Shown here one piece after another: positions 37,706-46,183 of a stretch of 64,000 nt of DNA. Each line of letters opens with the position of its first letter. The first letter of the stretch is position 1. The stretch lies in NCBI RefSeq assembly GCF_000378625.1, contig NZ_KB905161.1:58244-122243 (forward strand), read 5' to 3'. The DNA comes from Colwellia piezophila ATCC BAA-637 (GTDB lineage: Bacteria; Pseudomonadota; Gammaproteobacteria; Enterobacterales; Alteromonadaceae). Position numbers and translations under genes: made by a program. A model generated the notes under the pieces. It searched no databases, was not told the DNA's origin, and saw only the letters and a list, made by a program, of their open reading frames with translations.

Positions 37706-38736
37706 AAATCAAACTGTGCTTGATCTAATAGTTTTAATGCCAGTTTACGGTTCTTAGCAATATCTTCTAATGGTAACGTATCGGCTTTATAACTGCCCCA
37801 TGAAGCAACAAGTTTAGATACTTCAACCCCTGCTCGAACTGGGTATTCCATATTCGTTTCTGCGTATAACTGCTGTGCAGGTTTTGAGACTAAAAACTCC
37901 ATTAACGCTTGGGCATTTTCTTGGTTAGGTGCATATTTAGCCATAGCGACACCTGAAATATTAATATGGGCGCCACGATTACTTTGGTTAGGGAAATTAA
38001 TATACACTTCCTCTGCCCACACTTTTTGCTTGTCATCTTTGAGCATTTTGCCAAAGTAGTAACTATTACCTAAAGAGATATCGCATAAGTTTTGATGAAT
38101 GGCTTGTACTTGACCACGATCACTACCCTGTGGCTTACGGGCTAAGTTATTCTTAAATTTCTTCAGCCAATCTAAGGTATAAGCTTCGCCATGTTCACTT
38201 ATCATTGAGGCAACTAAAGCCACTGTATATGGATGTTTACCACTGCGCGTACACACACGGCCTTTATACTTTTCATCGGCTAAGTCTTCATAATTAAGGT
38301 CTAACTTACCTAAACGTTTGGCCGAATAAATATTACGCACCCGAGTCGTTAACGCGAACCAAGTATGATCTTGTGCTTGGTATTGCTTAGGGATAGCGTT
38401 AGTTAAAATAGTAGAGTTTACCGCTTGCACTAAATCTTTGTCGCGTAGTTCAACCAAACGACTAATATCTGTGGTGAGCAATATATCGGCCGGACTATAT
38501 TTTCCTTCTCGCGCTAAACGTTCTGCCATGCCATTCTTAGCAAAGACCACATTCACTTTAATACCGGTTTGCTCGGTAAACATATCGAACAATGGCTTGA
38601 CCAGAAAAGGTTGTCGGTATGAATAAACATTAACTTCTTCGCTAGCATTGGCGTTGAAGCTTGTCATAAAACTCGTGGTGAAAAGTATTGCAACAAACGA
38701 GGTGATAAGCGAGGTAGTAAAGAATTTCTTCAACAT
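37702..38736 (-). CDS. fbpA: Periplasmic ferric-iron-binding protein FbpA
   Basis: A 344-aa periplasmic binding protein (FutA/IdiA type). It has a signal peptide MLKKFFTTSLITSFVAILFTTSFMTSFNANA and mature start SEEVNVYSYRQPFLVKPLFDMFTEQTGIKVNVVF. Tyr residues near LGNSYYFGKML supply iron ligands as in FbpA. The start at 38736 gives the signal peptide; a longer frame from 38880 would run through the Fur box and promoter, so it is rejected. Confidence 0.93.
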   Translation of the reverse strand: MLKKFFTTSLITSFVAILFTTSFMTSFNANASEEVNVYSYRQPFLVKPLFDMFTEQTGIKVNVVFAKNGMAERLAREGKYSPADILLTTDISRLVELRDKDLVQAVNSTILTNAIPKQYQAQDHTWFALTTRVRNIYSAKRLGKLDLNYEDLADEKYKGRVCTRSGKHPYTVALVASMISEHGEAYTLDWLKKFKNNLARKPQGSDRGQVQAIHQNLCDISLGNSYYFGKMLKDDKQKVWAEEVYINFPNQSNRGAHINISGVAMAKYAPNQENAQALMEFLVSKPAQQLYAETNMEYPVRAGVEVSKLVASWGSYKADTLPLEDIAKNRKLALKLLDQAQFDL

Positions 38737-38767
38737 AAACAGTGTCTCGACAAAATAGTGTGGGCGA

Positions 38768-38816
38768 ATTGTACAAGGACAGCTATAGCTGTCAAGGTTT
38801 TTGAGAATAATTCTCA
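38768..38816 (-). promoter_or_regulatory. Fur box and promoter of fbpABC
   Basis: TGAGAATAATTCTCA at 38802-38816 is a perfect 7-1-7 Fur-type inverted repeat. Downstream on the minus strand TTGACA (38790-38795) and TACAAT (38768-38773) are 16 bp apart. The -35 lies in a separate perfect palindrome GACAGCTATAGCTGTC (38778-38793), which may bind another regulator. Confidence 0.8.
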
Positions 38817-38843
38817 TTAAGACATGTAACAGATCATTACTTG

Positions 38844-39731
38844 CTAGGCTAAACCAACCGCACCACTGAGCAATAACCAACCAGCAAAAAACAATTTAAG
38901 CTTAACTGCCGATAAGTGCGTGACTACTGTTTTGGCAAATAAACCTCCTAAGACAGCACCTGGGCCGGCAAATAAAACCACTTGCCAGTACACTTCTTGA
39001 TTAACGTGTAACAGGGCTGCCCAAACACTAATAGCAGAGACAATAACCGCTGCAGCAACTGCCATACTCATATCAAAGTGTCGTAATAGTAGATAAATAA
39101 CCAGTAATTCACCGACCCCAACACTTAACCAGCCGGTAATAGCACCGCCGAATAAGCCAATCAGCACCATGGCAATATAGTCGACAAAATATAACTGACT
39201 ACGTTCACGTTGCCCTTGCAGTAAATAAATCGTCAATATAATGCAAAAACCTAGCAGCAGTGAAAAATAACTGAAACTAATATGCAACGCGGCCGGCGAG
39301 TTAACTTGGTAAAAAAAGACTAGATTAAGGGCAATGACGGCAGAGATTGTGGTTACGCAGATGATGCGCTTAAAGCCTTGCCATAAACGTAAATCGGTTT
39401 TTTCGGTTTGATAATGATGCCACCAAGTAACGCCGCCTGCGCTCATGCCAAAACATTGAATGGCAAAACTAGTGGCCACAGATTGTTGCTCGGTAAAACC
39501 TAGTTGGGTAAACATTGGAATAAAAACCACACCGCCGCCAGCGCCTGTTGAATTAGCGAAAATGGCGCCTAAAGTCCCCAACAATGTAAATACACTATAA
39601 TTAAGGAGTTCATCAAGAGTATGGTTAGCGCTTAACAATAAACTTAGCCAAGCCAGTAAAAAAAGCACCACAAATTTAGGGTTAGATAACCGCATAAATG
39701 CTTGTTTATTCATAAAGTTCTTACTGCTCAT
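38844..39731 (-). CDS. TauE/SafE-family membrane permease
   Basis: A 295-aa inner-membrane protein of the sulfite-exporter TauE/SafE (DUF81) family with about eight hydrophobic segments. Family features are the two Gly-rich segments near the start of each half: FANSTGAGGGVVFIPMFTQLGF and LFGGAITGWLSVGVGELLVIYLLL. Substrate is unknown; sulfonates, sulfite or other organic anions are typical of the family. It is upstream of fbpA on the same strand but separated by the Fur-controlled promoter. Confidence 0.85.
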   Translation of the reverse strand: MSSKNFMNKQAFMRLSNPKFVVLFLLAWLSLLLSANHTLDELLNYSVFTLLGTLGAIFANSTGAGGGVVFIPMFTQLGFTEQQSVATSFAIQCFGMSAGGVTWWHHYQTEKTDLRLWQGFKRIICVTTISAVIALNLVFFYQVNSPAALHISFSYFSLLLGFCIILTIYLLQGQRERSQLYFVDYIAMVLIGLFGGAITGWLSVGVGELLVIYLLLRHFDMSMAVAAAVIVSAISVWAALLHVNQEVYWQVVLFAGPGAVLGGLFAKTVVTHLSAVKLKLFFAGWLLLSGAVGLA

Positions 39732-39788
39732 TGATTTACTTAGTTAAAACTGACTCTGTTAAGACTTACCTTGCTACTACTTAGCTAA

Positions 39789-40328
39789 CTACTTTTTTTG
39801 AGCCGATGCAGGACTTTTCTCTGCAATAAAAGCACAAGCGTCATTGGCTAAGCAACTCTTCGAAATATAACTCTTACTGGCGATATCCTTACCCATAACC
39901 GTTTTACCTAGGCTAAAGTAAATAACAAAACCCAGCTCTGTTTCAGTTACCGCGGTAACATCTGTCCATAAAATACGATTATTTATATGGAATGACTCTG
40001 TCAGGATACCTTGCTCATCAATGGTAAGTTTAACTTCACTTCTTGAAGCCTTACTTAGCATCTGTCTCATTACCCACCAAGGTTTATGATAATAAACACT
40101 AATGGATTCAAGAATACCGCAAGCGATAACAAACCAAGCAGCATAGGGATTAACAGGCGTGGCAAATAGAATAATCAAACCAAAAACAGTTAATATATTT
40201 GCTTTAAAGTAGGTTTTTTTATCATGTGTCAAGGTACTAGACTGCGTATAACATTCAGTGTAGTGAGCTTTATCTAAAGTAAATTTGGCAGAAAAGGAGC
40301 TTGCTTGCGTGGTTAAAGATTGAGTCAT
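39789..40328 (-). CDS. YcxB-like membrane protein
   Basis: A 179-aa protein with two adjacent membrane segments (about 44-58 and 61-80) followed by a soluble domain with KLTIDEQGILTESFHINNRILWTDVTAVTETELGFVIYFSLGKTVMGKD, the pattern of the YcxB C-terminal domain. Function is unknown. It has 57 bp to the next gene and may be co-transcribed with it. The family assignment rests on pattern and topology only. Confidence 0.6.
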   Translation of the reverse strand: MTQSLTTQASSFSAKFTLDKAHYTECYTQSSTLTHDKKTYFKANILTVFGLIILFATPVNPYAAWFVIACGILESISVYYHKPWWVMRQMLSKASRSEVKLTIDEQGILTESFHINNRILWTDVTAVTETELGFVIYFSLGKTVMGKDIASKSYISKSCLANDACAFIAEKSPASAQKK

Positions 40329-40472
40329 TGAGTTACAGACACTTATAAGTGACTTAGTAAAGAAAGTTAGCGCTAGTTTATCAGAAGAGATGTGTAAACG
40401 AGTAATTAATTGTTGCTCTATTTACCGGGGTAATAGCCGCGAATTTCTTCTGCAAAGCGGTAGAGCGTGAGA

Positions 40473-41924
40473 TTATTTATACTTTATCATCGTCAGGCAC
40501 ATATTCAGATGTTCAATAAAACTGCAAACTTGCATAAAGTCTTCTTTAGGTATTTCTGCTTGTGATTTGGCTAGCTGTATGCAAATCAAACCAATCGCTT
40601 TGCCTGCTATTTTCACTGGAATAAAAGCGACTGAGCAATCGGTAATTAGGTCATCAATTTCTTGGGTTATTAAACTTCGCCAACGCCCTGCTTGCTGATG
40701 ATTAATCAATACCGGTGTATCTTCCTTAAATACCCTAGCAATAACATTGTCATTTTTTGTTATATCAATATTGATTTTTTCTGCATTGTTTTGGCCACTT
40801 TTATTTACCACTAAACGAGACTTAACTCTCGCCCTATCATCAACGAGCATTAAAAATGAACTTCGATCAAAAGCAAAGATATTAGTCATAGATTTTAATG
40901 CTAACAGTAAATATTCATTAAAATCTTTACTGTGCTGCATCAACTTAGTGAGCTCGATAAAGCCATCCAGTAAAGCTTTATCGCGACTTTTAGGCTTGGT
41001 AAAATTTTCAGCTTGTTCATTAAAGTCTTTAGCTGTCGGTAACGCTTTTATACGATCCGTTAATATTTCTGCACCAAAGGTGGATAATAAGGTCCCGACT
41101 TTCTCGCGAGTGTGTTCAATCCTGACCTTTACTTGCCTGACTGAAATATTCATGATCTTGGCAATATCGGCAAGTAAACCTTGATACGCTTCGATACTGC
41201 CTTCTGGCTTGCCGATAACAGCACTGAGTTTATCGGCAAAGTAGATGACTCTCATTTCATCTGTTCGTGTTTCTGGCTGATCTAATGCCTTGATTAACAG
41301 ATCACTTAAATTCCAGGCACTGGCTAGACCTTTACTCAAGTCATTAAAGCGGATACCCAAAGTTTCCTGGCAATAGCGATGAAAATCTTCAGTTGATTTA
41401 GCATCATAATTAGCTGTTTTTTTTGCGCTATCGCCGCCGGCGCTCCAAAAAGCACTTTCACCAATACGATAAAGCATAGCGGCAAGGTAAACTTCTTCTT
41501 GGACTTCTTCACTGTAATTAGGCACCATCATTCTAGCTAACATACCTGCATAAAAGGAATTAGCCATTAGCTGAGTTAGCCGGTCATAGACATTAATATC
41601 AAGATTTTTTGTTGCCAGTAAACTTGAGACAAGCTTAACGGTTAAACAGATGTTCTTTACCGTTTGTATGCCAAGTACCACAGTAGCACGTGAGACAGTT
41701 GTGACCTTATTGACACCAATATATTGAATATTATTAGCAACCTTAAGCAAGCATGAAGATAAGCCTTGATCATGTAATATCGCCTGACTTAACTTAGGTA
41801 AAGATGATTTATCATCGTTTGAAAATTTATCCAACATTTGAGCAGTAGAAGTAATAGCGGGTAGCTCATTATTGGCGATTAATTCAATCCATTGCTCAGT
41901 TGTGCGTAAACCTTTATTGCTCAT
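40473..41924 (-). CDS. HDOD domain protein with C-terminal GAF domain
   Basis: A 483-aa cytoplasmic signalling protein. The first 280 residues form an HDOD domain (LPAITSTAQMLDKFSNDDKSSLPKLSQAILHDQGLSSCLLKVANN...ATVVLGIQTVKNICLTVKLV), a degenerate HD hydrolase lacking the catalytic HD pair. After a linker, a GAF-like domain follows (FAFDRSSFLMLVDDRARVKSRLVVNKSG...VAFIPVKIAGKAIGLICIQ). Such proteins act in stress or motility signalling, but the role here is unknown. Confidence 0.82.
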   Translation of the reverse strand: MSNKGLRTTEQWIELIANNELPAITSTAQMLDKFSNDDKSSLPKLSQAILHDQGLSSCLLKVANNIQYIGVNKVTTVSRATVVLGIQTVKNICLTVKLVSSLLATKNLDINVYDRLTQLMANSFYAGMLARMMVPNYSEEVQEEVYLAAMLYRIGESAFWSAGGDSAKKTANYDAKSTEDFHRYCQETLGIRFNDLSKGLASAWNLSDLLIKALDQPETRTDEMRVIYFADKLSAVIGKPEGSIEAYQGLLADIAKIMNISVRQVKVRIEHTREKVGTLLSTFGAEILTDRIKALPTAKDFNEQAENFTKPKSRDKALLDGFIELTKLMQHSKDFNEYLLLALKSMTNIFAFDRSSFLMLVDDRARVKSRLVVNKSGQNNAEKINIDITKNDNVIARVFKEDTPVLINHQQAGRWRSLITQEIDDLITDCSVAFIPVKIAGKAIGLICIQLAKSQAEIPKEDFMQVCSFIEHLNMCLTMIKYK

Positions 41925-42043
41925 GACAATTTCTCGATATATACATGTTTCAAAAGCATGAATCTAACTATGCACACTATAAGGGGGTATGTCTAATACC
42001 ATTCCGCATAAAGAAGTGACTACTTAGAATGTTTGAGTTCAAA

Positions 42044-42233
42044 TGGTCAGTGCAACACACTCTATTCTTAGTGAAAAAGAAAAGGAGTGTTAAAATGGTT
42101 CATCGTTCACGAATTAAATATACAACAGAGAAAATGACCTTAATATGGAATTGCTGGAAAGATGGGCAATCTTTAAGAGGGATAGGTATTCTCTTTAGCA
42201 AAAGAAAATAACATCAACAAACTGCACTAACAA
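42044..42233 (+). mobile_element. Internally deleted IS30-family element
   Basis: The left end TGGTCAGTGCA (42044-42054) and the reverse complement of the right end TTGTTAGTGCA (42223-42233) are similar inverted ends. Between them, an ATG at 42095 with ribosome binding site AAGGAG opens a frame (VHRSRIKYTTEKMTLIWNCWKDGQSLRGIGILFSK) resembling the N-terminal helix-turn-helix of IS30 transposases, then stops at 42211. The catalytic DDE domain is gone. The element ends one base before the nagB operator. Confidence 0.6.
42095..42211 (+). pseudogene. IS30 transposase N-terminal remnant
   Basis: 38 residues resembling the DNA-binding start of IS30 transposases (RSRxKYTxE...IWxxWxxGxSLxxIGxLF), ending after FSKRK. 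No catalytic part follows in any frame before nagB. A longer frame from 42029 is open but the upstream residues are not IS30-like. Confidence 0.6.
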
Positions 42234-42262
42234 TTGACAGCGCTGTCATTTTTTAATAATGT
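42234..42262 (+). promoter_or_regulatory. NagR operator and nagB promoter
   Basis: Core TGACAGCGCTGTCA at 42235-42248; TTGACA (42234-42239) and TAATGT (42257-42262) are 17 bp apart. Same fused operator/-35 layout as nagK, hex and the DUF6445 gene. The nagB ATG follows 90 bp later. Confidence 0.78.
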
Positions 42263-42352
42263 GACATAATATTTACAATGCTTAAAGATTTATCGATTAC
42301 ACTCTAAGAAGCGTACCGTGCTCTTTTAATTTAATTTTCCTAAGGAAAAAAC

Positions 42353-43159
42353 ATGCAAGTTATTATTTTTGATAATGCACAACAAGTTGCCGTAAGTGCT
42401 GCAGAATGGGTTGCTGAGCTGATTAACATAAAAACAAACCCGGTGATAGGTTTGGCAACAGGCAGTACACCTATTAGCCTTTATCAAGAATTAGTCAATA
42501 AACATAAAGCTGGTGTGCTTAGTTTTAGCAATACCACAAGTTTCAATTTAGATGAATACTTAGGTATTGATGAGACAAATGAACAAAGCTACCGCCACTT
42601 CATGAATGCAAACTTGTTCAACCATGTTGATATTGATAAATCTAAAACTTTTTTACCTACCTGTAATCAAGGTCAAAATCCAAGAGATCAAGGTTTAGCT
42701 TACGAAGATAAAATTGCTCAAGCTGGTGGTATCGACTTACAAATATTAGGTATTGGCGCTAATGGTCACATTGGTTTTAATGAGCCAACCTCAAGCTTAG
42801 CTTCGCGTACTCGTATTAAAACACTTACCCAACAAACGCTTGATGATAACAGTCGTTTATTTTCTGCTGATGAATTTCAACCAACATTAGCCATGACCAT
42901 GGGCATTGCTACTATTTTAGATGCTAGATACGTACTATTAATGGCAACAGGTAAAAGCAAAGCGAAAGCAGTAAAAGACATGGTAACCGGTGCATTATCA
43001 GCCGTCTGCCCTGCGTCTTCTCTACAACTCCATGAAAATGCAATTGTCTTACTTGATAAAGAAGCAGCAAGCGAGTTAGAAGATCAAGAATACTACCTAT
43101 GGGCTGACAAGCAGAATTGCAAAATCAACCAAGAGTTTGGCTTGTATCATAATTACTAA
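42353..43159 (+). CDS. nagB: Glucosamine-6-phosphate deaminase
   Basis: A 268-aa cytoplasmic enzyme converting GlcN-6-P to fructose-6-P and ammonia, the last committed step of GlcNAc use. It is the classical NagB type (not the SIS-domain NagB-II of Shewanella): IGLATGSTPISLYQEL, FNLDEYLGID with catalytic Asp, GIGANGHIGFNEP with catalytic His, and SRTRIKTL. It lies about 23 kb from nagA but carries its own NagR operator, so it should be co-regulated. AAGGAA precedes the ATG. Confidence 0.97.
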   Translation: MQVIIFDNAQQVAVSAAEWVAELINIKTNPVIGLATGSTPISLYQELVNKHKAGVLSFSNTTSFNLDEYLGIDETNEQSYRHFMNANLFNHVDIDKSKTFLPTCNQGQNPRDQGLAYEDKIAQAGGIDLQILGIGANGHIGFNEPTSSLASRTRIKTLTQQTLDDNSRLFSADEFQPTLAMTMGIATILDARYVLLMATGKSKAKAVKDMVTGALSAVCPASSLQLHENAIVLLDKEAASELEDQEYYLWADKQNCKINQEFGLYHNY

Positions 43160-43217
43160 AAGCATAATTACTAAGAGCATAACTACAGCAATTGATATAT
43201 CGCTGTAGTTATCAATG

Positions 43218-43261
43218 AAAAAAAGGCGCAAGTTGATCCGTTGATTAACTTGCGCCTTTTT
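43218..43261. terminator. nagB terminator
   Basis: AAAGGCGCAAGTT pairs with AACTTGCGCCTTT, followed by T run; A run on the opposite side also suits convergent panP. Confidence 0.88.
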
Positions 43262-43313
43262 AAATTTAATTATGGCTTATTTAGCTAGCTTTATTGATTA
43301 CCAATAAACAGCT

Positions 43314-44945
43314 TTACTCTGCCATTTTCAGCAGCTCAGGTAAGAAATTCTCACTTTCCTGTGCTAGCAGACATTGCTGTTCTAAGATATCTTGTAAAAT
43401 TTCTTTCGTGGTTAATGGGTTGGCTAACACAACTCTAAAGACAATCACTTTTTCACCGCCATAGCGACTCACTTCAATACGCGTACGAGAGACAAAAGAG
43501 CGGCCGTCTTCACGTTGACGCTTTTGAATAAACTTGGTTAATTTACCTAGCAACAAGTTCAGTGACTTATTCGCTTCATCATCATTGCGAGCTAACAAAG
43601 CCTGTACCGACTTAGGGGCATAACGATAGGTTAGCAAACAAAGCTCTGGCCGAGTAATTAACTCAAAATCATCATGCTGATTAATAAGCTCAGCAAAATA
43701 TTCGGCTTTTTCAATGGCCTGATTAATCAACATTTCATAACCTGGTCGGCTAATAATATGCAAGCTGGCATACACTAACATCGCCATGCCTGGGCGAGAT
43801 CCTTCTAGGGTATGGCTGCCTAAATCTTTTGAGCCTTTACGTAATATATATTCCGCGTGATGTTCAATGGCACTCACAGAAGCAGGGTCTTTAAAAATAA
43901 CGATACCTGCGCCCATGGGTACATACATCTGTTTATGGGCGTCAATGGTTACTGAGTCAGCTTGTTCGATGCCTTTGAGCAATGGACGGTACTTATTCGA
44001 TAACAATGTTGCTCCACCCCAAGCAGCATCAACATGAAAATGACACTGGGTTTGCTGAGCAATTGCAGCCATTTTATCGAGGGGGTCAACGTTACCGGTT
44101 TCGGTGGTACCGGCAACACCAACAATAGCGAGTACTTTAATATTTTTCGTGCTAAGTTGCTGACACTTTTCCGCCAGCTTTTGGCAATCTATCTTATTAT
44201 TTTCATCCGTTGGTATAGCGATAACATTCTCTTGGCCTATACCGAGAATATCTGCGGATTTTTTCAGTGAGTAATGTCCTCGTTCCGACACTAAAATGGC
44301 TAAATCTTGATAACCATAGTGCCTCATAGCACGGTGTAAACCTTCTCGAGCTACGCCCCTAAAGTCACCATCGGCTTGTAGGAGTTTATTACGTGCTACC
44401 CATAACGCGGTAATATTGGCGACAGTGCCGCCAGAGCAAAAAGCGCCCAATGAATGCTGGGCGCTATGCATCCAATTTTTATAAAAATCATCATCCTGCT
44501 GATAGACCAAATTATGCATCATACCGATTACTTGACGTTCAAGCGGGGTAAAAGCTTTTGATGTTTCGACTTTAACTAGGTTCTGATTTAAACCCACCAT
44601 CAGTTTAGATAGCGGTAAAATAAATGCAGGTAGCGCCGAGGTCATATGACCAATAAAGCTAGGACTAGAGGTATGTACTGATTGCGCGACTAATTTATCG
44701 AGCAAATGATGCATATGATCAGAGACAAATTCAGGCTGTTCCGGAATGTGAGCATTAACAAAGTCTTGCTCAATGTCCGATAAAGCATTTTTACTGGCCA
44801 CAATATGGTTGTTTAAAAAACCAACCAAATTTTGTGACATCTCTTGCTCAAGGCGCCCTAAAGTAGAATCAGGCGCTTCCGCGATAGTAAAAATCCGATG
44901 TAATGACTCTTGCGTTGCCTCGGCAATGCGCTTAGTTGCTCTCAT
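43314..44945 (-). CDS. panP: PLP-dependent aspartate 1-decarboxylase PanP
   Basis: A 543-aa group II PLP decarboxylase, the PanP type (TIGR03799) that makes beta-alanine for pantothenate in Vibrio and relatives lacking PanD. It has SGGTVANITALWVARNKL, the PLP-contacting FHVDAAWGG and the Schiff-base Lys in TIDAHKQMYVPMGAG. Length and overall pattern match PanP better than glutamate decarboxylases, though substrate cannot be proven from sequence. Single gene, convergent with nagB. Confidence 0.85.
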   Translation of the reverse strand: MRATKRIAEATQESLHRIFTIAEAPDSTLGRLEQEMSQNLVGFLNNHIVASKNALSDIEQDFVNAHIPEQPEFVSDHMHHLLDKLVAQSVHTSSPSFIGHMTSALPAFILPLSKLMVGLNQNLVKVETSKAFTPLERQVIGMMHNLVYQQDDDFYKNWMHSAQHSLGAFCSGGTVANITALWVARNKLLQADGDFRGVAREGLHRAMRHYGYQDLAILVSERGHYSLKKSADILGIGQENVIAIPTDENNKIDCQKLAEKCQQLSTKNIKVLAIVGVAGTTETGNVDPLDKMAAIAQQTQCHFHVDAAWGGATLLSNKYRPLLKGIEQADSVTIDAHKQMYVPMGAGIVIFKDPASVSAIEHHAEYILRKGSKDLGSHTLEGSRPGMAMLVYASLHIISRPGYEMLINQAIEKAEYFAELINQHDDFELITRPELCLLTYRYAPKSVQALLARNDDEANKSLNLLLGKLTKFIQKRQREDGRSFVSRTRIEVSRYGGEKVIVFRVVLANPLTTKEILQDILEQQCLLAQESENFLPELLKMAE

Positions 44946-45152
44946 AGTTATTCACTTTACTTTCACTATATTTACTTGCTTGGCCAAATCAGATTGAGTG
45001 CATAGGCAAGTTTTATAATTAATGGCTATTTATATCGAACACGAAAAACGCACTTTAATAAAAAACACCGCAAAAGTCCCGTAATTTCGTCAACATTACT
45101 CACTATATTCATTATCGTTCGAGGGCGCGTTAAGCTTTCATGGTTGCATATT

Positions 45153-45251
45153 GTTCGAATTAAATGATTTTTTAATCGCGACGCAAGGCATGTAGCATAG
45201 TACTTCTATGTAAATTCCTTGCAACAAAGAGTAAGAATCATTTAAACGAAC
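45153..45251. repeat. Imperfect 99-bp hairpin repeat (MITE-like)
   Basis: GTTCGAATTAAATGATT at the left pairs with AATCATTTAAACGAAC at the right; inner arms GCAAGG/CCTTGC and CATAG/CTATG pair as well. It is followed to 45360 by smaller hairpins (CGCTAC/GTAGC; GACAATGC/GCATATTGTC). No coding frame is apparent in 44946-45417. The large nested hairpin suggests a non-autonomous mobile repeat; other copies were not seen in this window. Confidence 0.5.
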
Positions 45252-45417
45252 CCAAAGGGCAGTTTTTATTAGCCCCTTTTACTGCGTTATCGCCTATTTT
45301 AGTAACGCTACACGGATGTAGCTTACTAGACAATGCTGGAGCATATTGTCCTGAATAACTACACAGCATAAGCTCTGCCTTGTATAAAAAGCTAATAAAT
45401 ACCTGCAATAACAATCA

Positions 45418-46182
45418 TCAAAGTTCAACACGCCCTAATATTAATTGCCAACATATCTGGCCACTAGCTTGGTATTTCGCTTCAAAAGGTGTCAATGCAG
45501 ACGATGCTTCGACTACCGCTAAGGATGAAATTTCACCCTGTAAATTAACTTGCTTAGCCGCTTGCTGAAATTCGGCCAAATAGATCCGCCAATTACTGCG
45601 TAAAATTAGCTGCTGACCAATACTGGCCATTTGTGGAAAAACCGCACTGCCATGCCAACGACGCTGTAAGTGCTTAGACTTAGGCCAAGGATTAGGATAT
45701 AAAATGTAGTGCTTTGATACGGGCCAACTTGCCGCTTTCACCAAACGATAAAAATCATTTAAATCCGCACGTACTAAGTGATAATTATGAGCACTAAAAC
45801 CATCATTGGCAGAAAAACCTTCAACATTACGATTGATTCGATTATCGGATTTATCCACGCCAATCACTAAGGCTTGCGGATTCTGTTGCGCTAAAATACG
45901 GGTACTTTGCCCTACCCCGCAGCAAGCATCCAAAATAATTTCGCCCTCTGGCTTAGCCGTCAGAAAAGCTTGCACCAACAAATCCATTGCTGCAAAGGCT
46001 TGCTCTGTGTGCTTTTGGTAAGGCTTTTGAAAAGCATGAGTAAGGTGTTTTTTTACCACCTCATCAAGCTTCTCATGAATACCTTCTTGGTTACTAATAA
46101 TCGCTTTAGAGTCACCCAATGAAGTTTGCATATCTGGGGTCTTCATATTTCCCGTCATATTAGCTGTCTTGTTGTCAGTCAT
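45418..46182 (-). CDS. TrmB-like SAM-dependent methyltransferase
   Basis: A 254-aa protein with a SAM-binding start IILDACCGVGQSTRILAQQNPQALVIGVDKSDNRI and YILYPNPWPKSKHLQRRWHGSAVFP, the equivalent of the tRNA m7G46 methyltransferase motif (DPWPKKRHHKRR). The usual Asp is replaced by Asn (PNPWPK) and the N terminus differs, so it may be a paralogue rather than the true TrmB. One base separates it from the preceding ABC permease gene, implying an operon. Confidence 0.75.
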   Translation of the reverse strand: MTDNKTANMTGNMKTPDMQTSLGDSKAIISNQEGIHEKLDEVVKKHLTHAFQKPYQKHTEQAFAAMDLLVQAFLTAKPEGEIILDACCGVGQSTRILAQQNPQALVIGVDKSDNRINRNVEGFSANDGFSAHNYHLVRADLNDFYRLVKAASWPVSKHYILYPNPWPKSKHLQRRWHGSAVFPQMASIGQQLILRSNWRIYLAEFQQAAKQVNLQGEISSLAVVEASSALTPFEAKYQASGQICWQLILGRVEL

Positions 46183-46183
46183 C

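Noticed and set aside
38778-38793. GACAGCTATAGCTGTC as a NagR operator
   Set aside because: The half-sites are spaced 2 bp further apart than in the nag operators and the gene is iron-related, so it is listed only as an unknown palindrome.
42029-42094. Extension of the IS30-like frame upstream of 42095
   Set aside because: The extra residues include the element's terminal repeat and are not transposase-like; the ATG at 42095 has the ribosome binding site.
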